This document shows positions 1 through 11,500 of a stretch of DNA of 64,000 nt, one piece after another. The notes under the pieces are model-generated. The model saw only the letters and a list, made by a program, of their open reading frames with translations, did no database searches and was not told the origin of the DNA. Both the position numbers and the translations under genes were made by a program. Every line of letters starts with the position of its first letter. Within the stretch, counting starts at the first letter, position 1. The stretch lies in NCBI RefSeq assembly GCF_051622035.1, contig NC_135358.1:9217001-9281000 (forward strand), in the 5' to 3' direction. This stretch comes from Arctopsyche grandis. Taxonomy: Eukaryota > Arthropoda > Insecta > Trichoptera > Hydropsychidae.

Positions 1-1080
1 GTTCAGCAGTTTCATTTGAATGCACAAGGCTGAATGCAAAATTGTATTATATTTGCATACGTATAATATATTTTCCGTATATTAGTAATGTAAAGTTGAC
101 AATGGAAATTGAAAAATAAAAACAAAATTGTGCAAACATATGTTGAATATCTTAATTTATATTTATACAATACTACATATATATGGAATAATATCGTCTT
201 TCAATTTTTTTTATGATTCACACCAAAAGACATAAATTTCAATGTATGCAAACACTACTGCGTACATCACAAATCAAGATAATTAATTGTGAATGCATCC
301 CATAATTCACAGTCGGAATCGATTTGTTTAGTAGTCGTGGTTGTAATAACCATCGCATATTGAAATGCTATACCGAATTATTAAAATTAGCATATTTATT
401 ACAGCCATAATAATAACTAACGCTATATAAGAGTACTGGGTATATTAAATTTAAACCTGCTACACAAGTACCTTTATAATTTAATGTTAAACCTATGTAA
501 ATGGAAAATCGTTTGAAAAATTTTACCTTATTGAAAATCTTACGAATATTTATTAAGGTATGAATGTTTATTATATTTTTTAGAATATTTATTATAGTAT
601 CAAATAAATGTATAATATGTACGTAGTATCGTAAGCTGAAAAATAACAGAGTTTTTTCTATATATAATAATATATTACATTGCTTTTTACTTGTTTGTGG
701 ATAAGGATTCTTGATATCGATTTTTGCTCTCACTTAAAGCCAGTCAATTTTCTTTAATTTTTTCAAACATTAATATTCATTTATTAAAAAAAATTTAATT
801 TACCATGATGCCATTATAGGTACCCCCAAAGCAGCACCTATGGCCAAATTAGTACACATGTACATACTACGGTAAACGGATTATTTCGCACACAACAATA
901 GTTGCCACGAATATCGCGAATACTGAATATCTCGTACTCGAGTTATCTTTAGTATGATATTTCGCGTATGTAACTTTCGACGGAAGGAATTTTCGGGTGC
1001 CAGATGTTCGGTGATAGAGATTTTAGGGACGTGTGTGAGATTGATTTGTGCGGAATAGCCAACGAACTATACTAACTATT
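1..1080. other. Gene-free AT-rich DNA
   Basis: No convincing gene. The 121-residue minus-strand frame at 368-733 has an AT-driven composition (I, Y, N, L) and no motif. Confidence 0.6.
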
Positions 1081-1089
1081 TGGTGACAA

Positions 1090-1241
1090 ATAGGCAGAAG
1101 TTGGCCAATTTGAGGAACCATTTCAATAATTACATGTAAATGATCGATCTGGAGTCACATACATATATGTTTGAGGTCTGCCAGCAACACGGATGGGTCA
1201 TGGTTCGAATCCATGACCCCTCAGTTGCTAGCATTCTACGC
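1090..1241 (-). mobile_element. tRNA-derived SINE fragment
   Basis: On the minus strand this starts with a tRNA-like head containing the box-B-like GGATTCGAACC and runs into the common body (GTGACTCC...GATCG, GAAATGGTTCC), with about 30 bp deleted from the body. It lies head to head with the next SINE at 1242. Confidence 0.65.
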
Positions 1242-1490
1242 CAGCAGCATAGCTCGGTGGTTGCCTTAATTCTAGCCACCAAAAAGCTACCGGGTTCGAT
1301 TCCGTGGGTTGACCTCGATTGAAAATAATTTATTCCGACTACTATAATCTGTAGAGCTGCTAGTCAGACTTGGATATTTATGACTTCAAGTCTGACCAAG
1401 TCGATCCTTTCCTATCAGAGTTTGCCAATTTATCTGATTTTCATTAAAACGGTTCTTACAAATTGACAACTCCTGTCCTATTTCGCAAAA
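1242..1490 (+). mobile_element. tRNA-derived SINE
   Basis: The head CCAGCAGCATAGCTCGGTGG carries an A-box-like TAGCTCGGTGG, and CGGGTTCGATTCC is a B-box. The body follows: CTGCTAGTCAGACTTGGATA, then CTATCAGAGTTTGCCAATTT and GAAACGG-like sequence. It lacks the hairpin tail. Confidence 0.8.
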
Positions 1491-1589
1491 ATTCATTTTT
1501 TTCCTTATCATTCTTTCCATTACAGTATGAAAAATGGAAAACAATATTAATATTATTATATATGTATGTACTTATTACGTTTTATTACA

Positions 1590-2022
1590 TTTTATACCAG
1601 GCAGGCCTTACAGGTAAACTCCAATGCGCCTTCCTGGCCAATTACAAACAATACAGCATTTTTATTATACAAGTCGCTGAATTACGAGACACTAAAAACT
1701 CGCAAACTAACGAGACATCTAAGAGTTTTACATAAATTTTATTGTACATTAATCATACTCAAATAGTGGTGACATAGTAGGTAGGATACTTTTTAGCCAA
1801 TTCTTAATCGGGAACCGTTTCAACAATGAAATCATAGAAAATTGGAAAATTCTGATAGGAAACGATCTACCTGGAGTCACAAATATCCAGGTCTGACCAG
1901 CAGCACTACAGATATACTCAGAAAAATTCTTTTCAATCAAGGTCAGCTCATGGGATCGAACCCGGTGCCTCTCGGTGTTAGGCAGAAGCTTAACGACCGA
2001 GCTATGCTGCTGGATATGTATT
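1590..2022 (-). mobile_element. tRNA-derived SINE, full length with hairpin tail
   Basis: Read on the minus strand: head CCAGCAGCATAGCTCGG with B-box GGGTTCGATCC (about 2022-1950), the shared body, ACTATGTCACCACTATTTGA, then a 3' region through a hairpin tail. That tail is GGCCAGGAAGGCGCATTGG paired with AGGCCTGCCTGGTAT at 1596-1640. The element is about 430 bp long. The same arrangement recurs at 50989-51390 and 48721-49160. Confidence 0.85.
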
Positions 2023-2034
2023 TATTATACATAG

Positions 2035-2150
2035 ATCTGATTTCATTGTTGAAACGGCTCGTTCATCAAATGGAAAAAATCATCCCACCCACTATTTCAC
2101 CACTATTTGAATATGATTTCAAAATTTATAATCTATAAATTTATATATGT
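2035..2150 (+). mobile_element. SINE 3'-body fragment
   Basis: Contains GATTTCATTGTTGAAACGG, CACCACTATTTGAATATGAT and the AATTTATAATCTATAAATT end seen in other copies. The tRNA head is missing. Confidence 0.7.
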
Positions 2151-2164
2151 ACAAGTTTAATACT

Positions 2165-2430
2165 ATAAATTTCGTTCAAGGGCAACCCGTAATAATACTA
2201 ACGACTGAGAGGTCCCGGGTTCGACCCCTGGTTTGACGTCGATTGAAAATAATCGTACGCTGTATGATTTGAAGTATTTCTACGGTGCTGCTGGTCAGAC
2301 TTGGATATTTGTGTCTCCAAGTCGATCGTTGTCTATCGGAGTTTTCCAATTTATCGTTGATACGATTCTTCACCAAACTTCACATCAATTGTCACCACTA
2401 TTGAATTTTATCACAAATTTATAATGAAAA
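2165..2430 (+). mobile_element. tRNA-derived SINE
   Basis: B-box CGGGTTCGACCCC at 2217-2229, then GTGCTGCTGGTCAGACTTGG, GTCTCCAAGTCGATCG and TGTCACCACTATTGAATTTT. The A-box region is eroded. Direct orientation; one of five SINE pieces packed in 1.3 kb. Confidence 0.75.
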
Positions 2431-2439
2431 AAATATATA

Positions 2440-4118
2440 TATGTATATTTATGTACATATATACAAGTTAGGCCGAAGGTGTGGCTTTGGAACAACCTGT
2501 AATAGGACCATGGTAAATATAAAAAAAATAACCAACTAAAACTTTATCATCTCTCCACATCTTCGGCCGCTTCCTTCTGTGCAAAAATGCATACATTACG
2601 TGTTAAAATTTTCTTCAAACAAATAGTAGAGAATTTCCTCAATTACTGACACGTTATAAACAATCAATGCAATTTAAATAAATCGTCCTTGTTTTTGACA
2701 TACGAATAAATATGTCGAGATGATTATTAAAGAGTGTGTCAAGAGTGGTCCAACTTGGTGCATTTACAAAGCGACACTTAACCAATAAATGTCATTTCCT
2801 GTCGTGTTCTCAACACATTCACATGTATGTATGTATGAATGGATGTGTTGATGACACAACTCAAGCATATTATTAATATTAGAATCGTGCTGTTGATATT
2901 ATGATTATGCTGTATATATGTATATGCATGTATGTATATTTCTAAATGGATAATCGTATATATGTATGTATATTTAATCTATTTTTTCTGTGATTAATTT
3001 GTTTGTGTCAGGATTAATTGAAGTTGTTGAAAGGATAACGCGAATTTCAAGAGCAGTATCCTTTAATTAAAATCTTTATTTTGCGTTCGGTGAATATTTC
3101 TAAACTGGGAGAAAAATTGGCTCACTTTATATTGTATTTTCGCTTTTTTTTTAATTGAACACTTCAGCGTCCGTAATCTGCCTCATCAATCACAAATTCA
3201 AAGAGCCATCGACCTCCAGAGTTTGAGCTAAAAATTGTTTAGAAGGACGAAGTGCCCTTTTTTTGTAATGAAAGTTAACCCTTATTAACGTAAAACGAAA
3301 CCCTTACAAGCTAATTCGACCTGAAAATATACATAAATACGGATAAAAGTTATGCGTCGTTTAATTCCATTATTATTATCCGATATACAAATATATATAT
3401 AATTGTATTTCCTGTTGAAATTCAACGAGAAGTTTTGCAAAATAATTATATTACATAATATGGTACCATAATCATCCGGAAAATTTTAATAACATCTATC
3501 GATTAATTTGAACTGTTGAATTGGCACAGATCACCAACTTATAAAAATCTATATTTATGTAATATCAAATCGGAGCGGTGAAATAAACTTTTATTCGTTT
3601 TAATTAGGGCTTTTTAAAATTTTATATGAAGGTCGATATGTAAATATTTGAAGTACTAAGCCAGATTCTATATGTAGAATATAGAGCAGCATATATCAAT
3701 GGTTAGCATGTAATGCTTTCAATTGTGTGTTCACGGGTTCTATCCCATATGGTGTTGGCCAGTGATATGTGATTCCAAGGTGGATCGTTTCTTATCAAAG
3801 TTTTCCAATTTATCTGATTTCATTGAAACGAATTGTCAACCCTGTTATTCATCTTTCGCAAACATACGAGTTATTCAGCTTCTCGATTTTCGCTAATTAC
3901 AAAAATGCTACAAAATTTGTCCATAGATATATTCTCATAGTCTCTGTGGTTTTTAATCGTTTGACCATTGATGTCGTGTTTAATAAATGGGTGTACCTGT
4001 TTAAATAATTAATAAATAATTTTTAATATATATGTAGGTATATATCACACTCATCGCTTAGGAGAAATCTTTTAGACGAGTGTGCATGATTGATTGAATA
4101 AAAATAAAATAAAATATA
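2440..4118. other. Intergenic, apart from one SINE
   Basis: AT-rich sequence with (TATG)n runs near 2825 and 2920-2970 and a SINE at 3687. No coding or RNA gene was recognised. Upstream non-coding exons of the receptor gene could lie here, because its first coding exon has an acceptor. Confidence 0.5.
3687..3960 (+). mobile_element. tRNA-derived SINE (second subfamily)
   Basis: Starts CAGCATATATCAATGGTTAG (A-box-like) with the B-box-like ACGGGTTCTATCCC at 3733-3746, then GGTGGATCGTTTCTTATCAA and TTTATCTGATTTCATTGAAA. The rest (TTCGCAAACATACGA, CAGCTTCTCGATTTTC, AAATTTGTCCATA) matches the copy at 48.7-49.0 kb rather than the 1.2 kb subfamily. Confidence 0.7.
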
Positions 4119-5352
4119 TTACAGTCTAGGTGTTCACTCTTTTCACGAACTTACTAGTTTGTTCATACGTGAACTATTGCTAACAGTCTAACAGTAACGT
4201 AAAACTTTCGAGCTGTAAAAAACTTTGAGATGCCATAACGCCAATTATTTAAAAGGAAAATCCTATGGAAACTTCATTACAATGTTGCTATAACTCCCGT
4301 TTCCGTTAGTATTAAAAATATTTCAAGCCAGAGTGCGCATACATTGAAAGAGGATGGGAAAATTTGTTCTTTTGTATGCGTTACAGTCGAGGTATATTTT
4401 CAGTCGTAATATATTCCAACTGGTGTTTTAGGTCATTCATATTCGAATACAATTCAGCTAGTAAATTAAGCGCAAATACACTTTCAACAATGTCCACTAG
4501 TTGTAATATAGCAGTTAAGTTTTAACGAATGCTTTAGAATTCAATAATGCGTTAATATTTTCTAGATATTACGAATAAAGGTTATGATTGCTGTATTGCG
4601 ATAACTCTAAGAATGTGTTCAAAACAAAAATGTGAATTTCCAAATCAATTTACTAGTCGAATGATGTCTTCACGAAAACTTAGCCTCTCCATCTTACTTA
4701 TAGTTGAAGTGTATTTTCAGTTGTAATATATTTTGACCAGTTGGAATGTAATTCGCCATATGAATCAACTTACGTAGGCTAGACGGAATACATTCCAACT
4801 AGTCAAAATATGGTTACCTGACAACTCGTTCACGGATTTTCCGTAAACCGAGGATGTGCTCCAGGCATTACGTATACGGCCATCTCTTTCTCACCCCGTC
4901 TGTTCACCAAGATCTTGTTTACTATGCCATTACGTATGCAGCCATCTCTTTCACAGACCGTCTGTTATCGGTGATTATCTGTTATTGTTGATCGGTGAAC
5001 AGACGGTCTGTGAAAGAGATGGCTGCATACGTAATGGCAGAGTAAACGAGATCATGGTGAACAGACGGGGTGAGAAAGAGATGGCCGTATACGTAATGCC
5101 TGGAGCGCATCCTCGGTTTACGGAAAATCTGTGAACTAGTTGTCGTGTAACCTCAAAATATACTACAACTGAAAATATACTTCAACTACAACGTTAGTTG
5201 GTATCAGATACATACATTTTAACTAGTCAAAATATATTGTAACTAAAAGTAACACTTTAACTGTAACATATACACTACAACTAGCCAGATTGGTTCGTGT
5301 ATGAACAAATTAGTATATTTATGAATTAACGAAATGTACACTTGGACTGTAA
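4119..5352. mobile_element. TTACAGTC-ended TIR element, 1.23 kb, with internal hairpin
   Basis: Left end TTACAGTCTAGGTGTTCACT and right end (reversed) TTACAGTCCAAGTGTACATT form terminal inverted repeats that continue through TAGTTTGTTCATACGTGAAC-like sequence for about 65 bp. No transposase ORF is present, so it is non-autonomous. The interior carries repeats of CAACTAGTCAAAATAT and TTTTCAGTTGTAATATAT and a 341 bp hairpin at 4812-5152. Related copies lie at 28.59 and 51.40 kb. The superfamily is uncertain; the 51.4 kb copy suggests an 8 bp target duplication. Confidence 0.7.
4812..5152. repeat. 341 bp near-perfect inverted repeat with duplicated arm modules
   Basis: The left arm from GGTTACCTGACAACTCGTTC pairs with the right arm ending GAACTAGTTGTCGTGTAACC, with its centre near 4982. 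Each arm holds two related modules: GCATTACGTATACGGCCATC with CACCCCGTCTGTTCACC, and CCATTACGTATGCAGCCATC with CACAGACCGTCTGTT. TCAAAATAT stands on both sides (4803-4811 and 5153-5161), though that word is common nearby. Transcribed, it would fold into a long hairpin. Confidence 0.85.
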
Positions 5353-5467
5353 CATATATGTATGTACATATATATGTACATACTTTTTTTTGTCTAACAT
5401 TCGATAATGTTTAGAGCTTATGTGAACTTTATATATTAAACTAATATGTATTAATTTATTGTTTCAG

Positions 5468-5555
5468 ATAAAATTCAAGATGAAAATATTTAATAACTTC
5501 GACAAATATCGATTTATCATTCTGCTGTTCCAACTTGCGAGCGTGCACTCAGATG
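5468..5555 (+). CDS. First coding exon (signal peptide) of the Ig/FN3/DB receptor
   Basis: A pyrimidine-rich acceptor ending TTTCAG (5461-5467) is followed by 12 bases of 5' UTR and then ATG at 5480. The 25 encoded residues are a basic/aromatic start followed by the hydrophobic core FIILLFQLAS, a typical secretory leader. The exon ends at G|GTAAGA in phase 1. The next in-phase exon, at 15711, completes a Val codon and opens the first Ig domain. The link across 10.2 kb is inferred from phase and domain logic and should be confirmed with a transcript. Confidence 0.8.
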
Positions 5556-8500
5556 GTAAGACAGTAATTTTATAAATATAAAATTTCAAAATTTACAGTA
5601 TGCTCTATGTATGTCTGGTTTTACTCGTACCAATTCAAAGTACTGAAAAATGGTTCTTCAGTTTATATAATAATATATATGTATGTATGTATGTGTGACA
5701 GTGTCACGCTAATCGGCCTCGTAGTTACCGTCGCTCGTCAGGGGCACATTTGTTAGGGGGTGGCACTCACCCACCTACCCACCCTGGTACATATTGAAGG
5801 AGATAAATCTTCACCGGGTGTCATTTGAATACGCATTGGGAAAAACAATAACGTCCTATTTCCAAATATACGTATATATCATCCGAAATATCGCATTTTT
5901 CAATTGTCGTTTCGTTCGTATGACACAACACGAGCAATCAATAATTTCATAATTTTTTAATATCCCTTTTATTTGAAAAAAATACTGCAAAAAAACGCTT
6001 CCAAAAATTGATAATAGACTGTTCGAAAATCGAGTACTTTGATCTAGGATGAATGTTTTAAAAAGGTGTTAAAAAGTTGATCAAATTTATTAAATATGAC
6101 AGGTTTAATCCAATTAGCAGAAACTTTGGTAAGGATGCTTCTTTGTGCGACTCGTTTTCAATTCATTCGAAAATATTTAATTGAAAAACTTTTTAATGAT
6201 TTGAACTGGTCGTAATTCAATTTCGCTCGTGCATATTATTTGTGTTAATGGTTATTAAATAATTAAATCACACCCTGGTGTTTTTTTTCCGGGGGGGATT
6301 TCAACTGGTGAAGTTGAGAAATTTACTCTTTCACAGTGTCCCAAAACGATTTAACACATCATTAATTATTTGGACTTTGAAAAGGCCCCACTGAATTAAA
6401 TCACATCCAATTTATCATTAGTTGAATTTTTCGTAAAGTCTTCCTTAATTTAAGTAAAATGCTAACAATACATTTTATAAGTAACACTACTTACGTATAT
6501 ATGTATTATTTTAATTACTCCTGATAACAATGAAATCCTTTAGAACGTTACTAACCATTTTAAATTATTAATTCAAAGTTAATTGTTTCGAGAAAATTAA
6601 AAAAATATATGTATTCTTTAATTATTTCTGATAAAAAAAACTGCGAGGGATTTTATCTTATTAATTCAAAAGAAATTCTTGTAAATAATATTGAGATTTT
6701 TTTTCAATTACACCTGCTATTAATAAAATGCCAAAAAAAACCTTTGGAGATTTTTTAACCATTAATTTAAATTTAATCAGATATGAAAACTGGAAAAAAC
6801 AAAAACAACATCAACTTACTATAAACATGTAAATTGAAACTCAAATTTCTATTTAATATAATACAATACTAATACTTCAAAATGAGAATATATTCATTCT
6901 CAAAAAACATTAACACCATAAAGGCGCAAACACACTGAATCGTACGACATGCACGTGCTCGTGGTTTCCAACTGGGAAGGGCGTTTCTTCAGGTCATTCA
7001 TTTGATCTTATTATTTCGCCAAGTTTCTCCTACATTTCTTCAACTACAGGAATCACCGTTATTAATCACTGTCAAACCTATGTCAATACAGTATACACGG
7101 ATGAAATATCACCGAAAACGAGTTTTAAAAAGAAGGGATTGTTTAAATTAGATTAAGGCTTAATCAATATGACATGAAACGATTCAACCTTTTTTATTCA
7201 GAATATATTGAAGACATACATATGTACATACTTTTAAAACTTGCATCTAAATGTTATGCTCTTTTAGCCTGCATTTTATTTATTATTAGATCAGGAATTT
7301 TATAATCTCGTGATTGAACAAAGCAATTTATATGCAGTAGAAATATTAACTAGATCGAATTGTGAGCATAGCCGTATAGCACGCTGGAAAGATATAACAG
7401 TCGACGAATTTAAAATTTGGCTAGGACTTTTGCTGCACATGGGGACCATACGATTGAATCGTCAAAGTAATTATTGGAAAAAACATTATTTATTCAATCT
7501 CACCACATTCTCCCAATTTATGTCTAGTGATAGATTTTGATTCAGAGGGCTTTGCATTTTAATAATAATGAAGAAGATGATACTCGCGAAATATACACTC
7601 GTTTACTTAAAGTCGTGAATAAGAAATTAATAAATGAACAATTTGGATTTCGCACTGGACATTCCACGACCCAACAACTAACAAGACTAACTGAACACGT
7701 GACGAAGACCTTTAATAAGAAGAGAAGTACCGGAATGGTATGTCTCGACATAGAAAAGGCCTTCGACACGGTTTGGCACGATGGACTCATTCATAAGCTC
7801 CTTATTAACAAAATACCAAACTACCTAATTCTCATCATCAAATCGTACTTAACTCGTAGAAAGCTAGTGGTTAGCGTAAATAATGAATTATCGTCTCCAA
7901 AAATAATCACAGCTGGCGTTCCGCAGGGGAGCTTGCTTGGCCCACTCTTGTTCTCCATATATATAAATGACATACCTATTCCAAAAAACTGTCACATAGC
8001 CCTATATGCAGATGATACAGCTTGCTTCATAAGTAGCAAAAAACCAGACACTATTCTTAAAAATCTTGAATTTGCAATTAAAACAATGACTGAACACTTC
8101 ACTAAGTGGAAAATTCAAATTAATCAAACCAAAACAGACGCCATATTCTTTAGTGTTAGAAAGCATAAGCCAAGTTCAGATCTGAAAATCCCCTCTGGAG
8201 AAAGCTTGAAATGGCAGTCAGTAATAAAATATTTAGGAGTAACGTTTGATAAAAGAATGAGATGGGCACCTCACATTGAGGCAGCGAAATGCAAGGCGAT
8301 GCGGGGTATATCCTCAATATATCCAATATTTAATCGCCATAGTTCTTTATCAACGCTAAATAAAATAAAATTATATCGCGCGCTCATATTACCATTATTA
8401 ACCTATGCTTCACCTGTATGGAATAACGCCTCGAATACTAACCTTTCCAAGCTCCAAGTAATACAAAATAAATCCCTAAAAATAATTTATAATACACCCA

Positions 8501-11500
8501 TATATACTAACCTGAAAAAACTGCATGCCACATATAATATTCCGTTTATTACAGACATTACTAACAAACTAACCAGTAGATTCTATGACAGAATCACTAA
8601 TAACCATACTAACACACTTGTGAAGAGTCTCGGTGATTACAACAAAATGTCTATACCCTTCAGGTATAAACACAGATTACCTAAACACAATCTGCTTTAG
8701 ATCATCGACTTTAGATAGTCTTTAATTAATATTATGTATTAGATGTATTATGAACATTTATAAGGATTGTAAATAGGGTTTTGAGCTCTTTTTCCTATTA
8801 TGCTTTAGATTAACATTAGAATAATATAATACTGTGATTACTAACCAAATTAAATTAAATTGCAAAATAGAAAATGATCAGTAGATCAGTAGCTATTAAA
8901 ATATATATAAGATGTATTGTGAACATAATTTCGTAATAATAAAAAGCATTTAAAAATCAAAAAAAAATACTCGCGAAAATAATGAATAAATATAGGTGCA
9001 GTATAGCGTGCTTTATGCAAGATGCAGGTAGACGCGCCTTCCAAGAACTGTCTAGACCTCCACACTGTCAAAACATTTGTGAGACAGAGCTATTTTATAA
9101 AATATCAGCATAGCACGGATTCTAGCTCAGCATTAGAAGTGTATGCAAAGTATCGATAAATATTTATGTTCGTGAAAATTTTCAAACTTGATATTTAAGC
9201 TTATTTTTATATACAGTATTGACTCCCCGTTCACGTTAAAATAATTTTTGAATGAAAGCATATGAAATTCATGAAAATAGAGAAAACATATGTAAAGAGG
9301 AGTCTATGGCCACTGAAAAATTCCCTGAAGCGTTTCAACGACGCTCAAAATTCAATCATCCAAACAAATCATTATATTTATTAGGTCCATATGATTCGCG
9401 AAGTTGAACAATGGAACATTCCCATCCGTAGAGTGTACATATGTACATATGTACAAACACACTACAGATGGAGCATTACGACAAGTGCAGGTAGCTGTGC
9501 CTGATAATGCCTGAAAGCCGGGTTCGTAACGGTGAGTTTTCAGTACGTTAGTCTCTGAAAGTCGCCAAGTGTCTAATGTCCGTGAAAACACCGACTGTCG
9601 CGGGGCAAAAGCACTGGCGGCAATAATTTTTTATTACGACTATATAAACGTTATTGTTATTAATATAATCTCGTAATAAAAAGTTAAGGCGCCGTTAATC
9701 TCCGTTTATAACGAGCTCGGGATATTTTGTATAATATGACGTCATTTTCACGGACGGTTAAGCAGTGCTTACGACAAAATTATAGCACACTAGGCAAAAT
9801 ATCCTATTAACGTTCGCTCGAACAATGCCTATTTAACTTTCCATTGTAACGCAACACGCGCAATCGACCAAATTAACCTTTTAATCGTCGGAGAATAACG
9901 AAAAAAAAATAAAGAAAGAAAATCGACGTCGAGAAAACTTCGGGAAATTGCAGCGAGTGCAACGTTGCAACTTGGGTATTCTTAAGTAGGGGCAGATTAA
10001 AAACTTAAAAGTCGGAAGTGCAGTTTTAGCATTCTAAAACTCTCAAACTGCGACAGGCAACCTTTTGTTATCTAGCCTTGTGATTGTTAAGCAGAATTGT
10101 ACGGTTGAAAGTAGAGTTCAATGCAACGAAAGCAATTCGAACGGTTGCGAAAGTTTCAATTAACATCTAGTTGAAAACAATATTTTTCGCAACTCTGCAA
10201 TATGAGTATTTAATATTTTTAATTAATTTTAATTAATTAAAACTTTCCTTAAATAACTGTTTTATTTAGTATTGTATTAGTTTTAATTTTACATATGTAT
10301 TTCTGTTCATCCGGGTCCAACTTTTTAAACAATTTGTAGTCCCCTTCTACCGAGCTTTTATCCTTAAAATTTTGTTTTCATTCGTATTTTCGATGACTGT
10401 ATGTATATGGAACGCTGTACATATACTTGGGATAACGAGGAGAGAGAGGAAACGGAATACATGGGTGAGAAGTATGACAAGGGTAGTGGATATATGAATG
10501 TGGTAGAAATAGTGAATAGATTAAAATAGCAATGGGGAGGTCACGTAGCTAGAAGAATAAACGAAAGGAAAACAAAATAAGTGCTAGAATGATACCCGAG
10601 AGAATGTGAAAGTTTGAAAGAAAGGCCGCACGGAAGATGGGTGGCCGAATTTAGAAAAAAAAATTTGGTTCAGATACGAGATTTGACTTTTCTTATCGAT
10701 TAAACATGAATCTGGTAATAAAAAATGTTGATTGGCTCGAGATTCGGATATATATTATATGTGTTTTTTAAATCGCGTGATTTTTCTATATCTTGGTGTT
10801 GTTCGGTCGATGTCTCAAAATCTGTCAATTTTCTGTTCAAAATGAATATTGGAATCTATAGTCGGGTATTTTATCTTTCATTTTCAGTACTTTTCAGCTT
10901 TCAAATCTCTCTAAGTAGTCGTCCAGTTTAAATCAAAAGTCAAAAGTACGTATTATTATTTGGGATTTTTTCCCACTGTTAATACTATTTTATATTGAGT
11001 ATTTTCTATTGAAACATGTTTATTGGAATAGTATTCTAGCCATACTATTTTTTGTTTTCGTTTAAAGAGGTTAATTGGAAGTGTGCTGAATTTTAAATCG
11101 GCAAAATTGCGAGCTATATGCTCGTACTTGTATTTACTCTTATTTACACGAATCGGAATTGAATTAATAGGGATAATATATTAAATTGTCTTTATATGAG
11201 AATTAATTAAAATCCACTTATCTTGTGGATTAATAACAAAATTCTATCATCTAAAAAATAAACGAATTTTTCGTCGTCCAGTTCAAATCAAAAGTCAAAA
11301 GTACGTATTTTTACTTGGGATTTTTTCCCACTATTAATACTATTTTATATTGAGTATTCTCTATTGAAACATGAGTAAATGTGCAAAATATAGTCCTAAT
11401 TTGCTAAAATCTGTAGATAAAACTGGCGATCAATCTTAATCGATCTTGCCTCGCTTTACATATAAGCTTCGGCATTGACGTGTCGATGCGACCTTCGTTT

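Noticed and set aside
4803..5161. Firm 9 bp target duplication TCAAAATAT around the hairpin
   Set aside because: The same word recurs several times in the enclosing element, so the match may be coincidental.
7542..7790. Minus-strand ORF opposite the Jockey RT
   Set aside because: Shadow frame of the reverse transcriptase.
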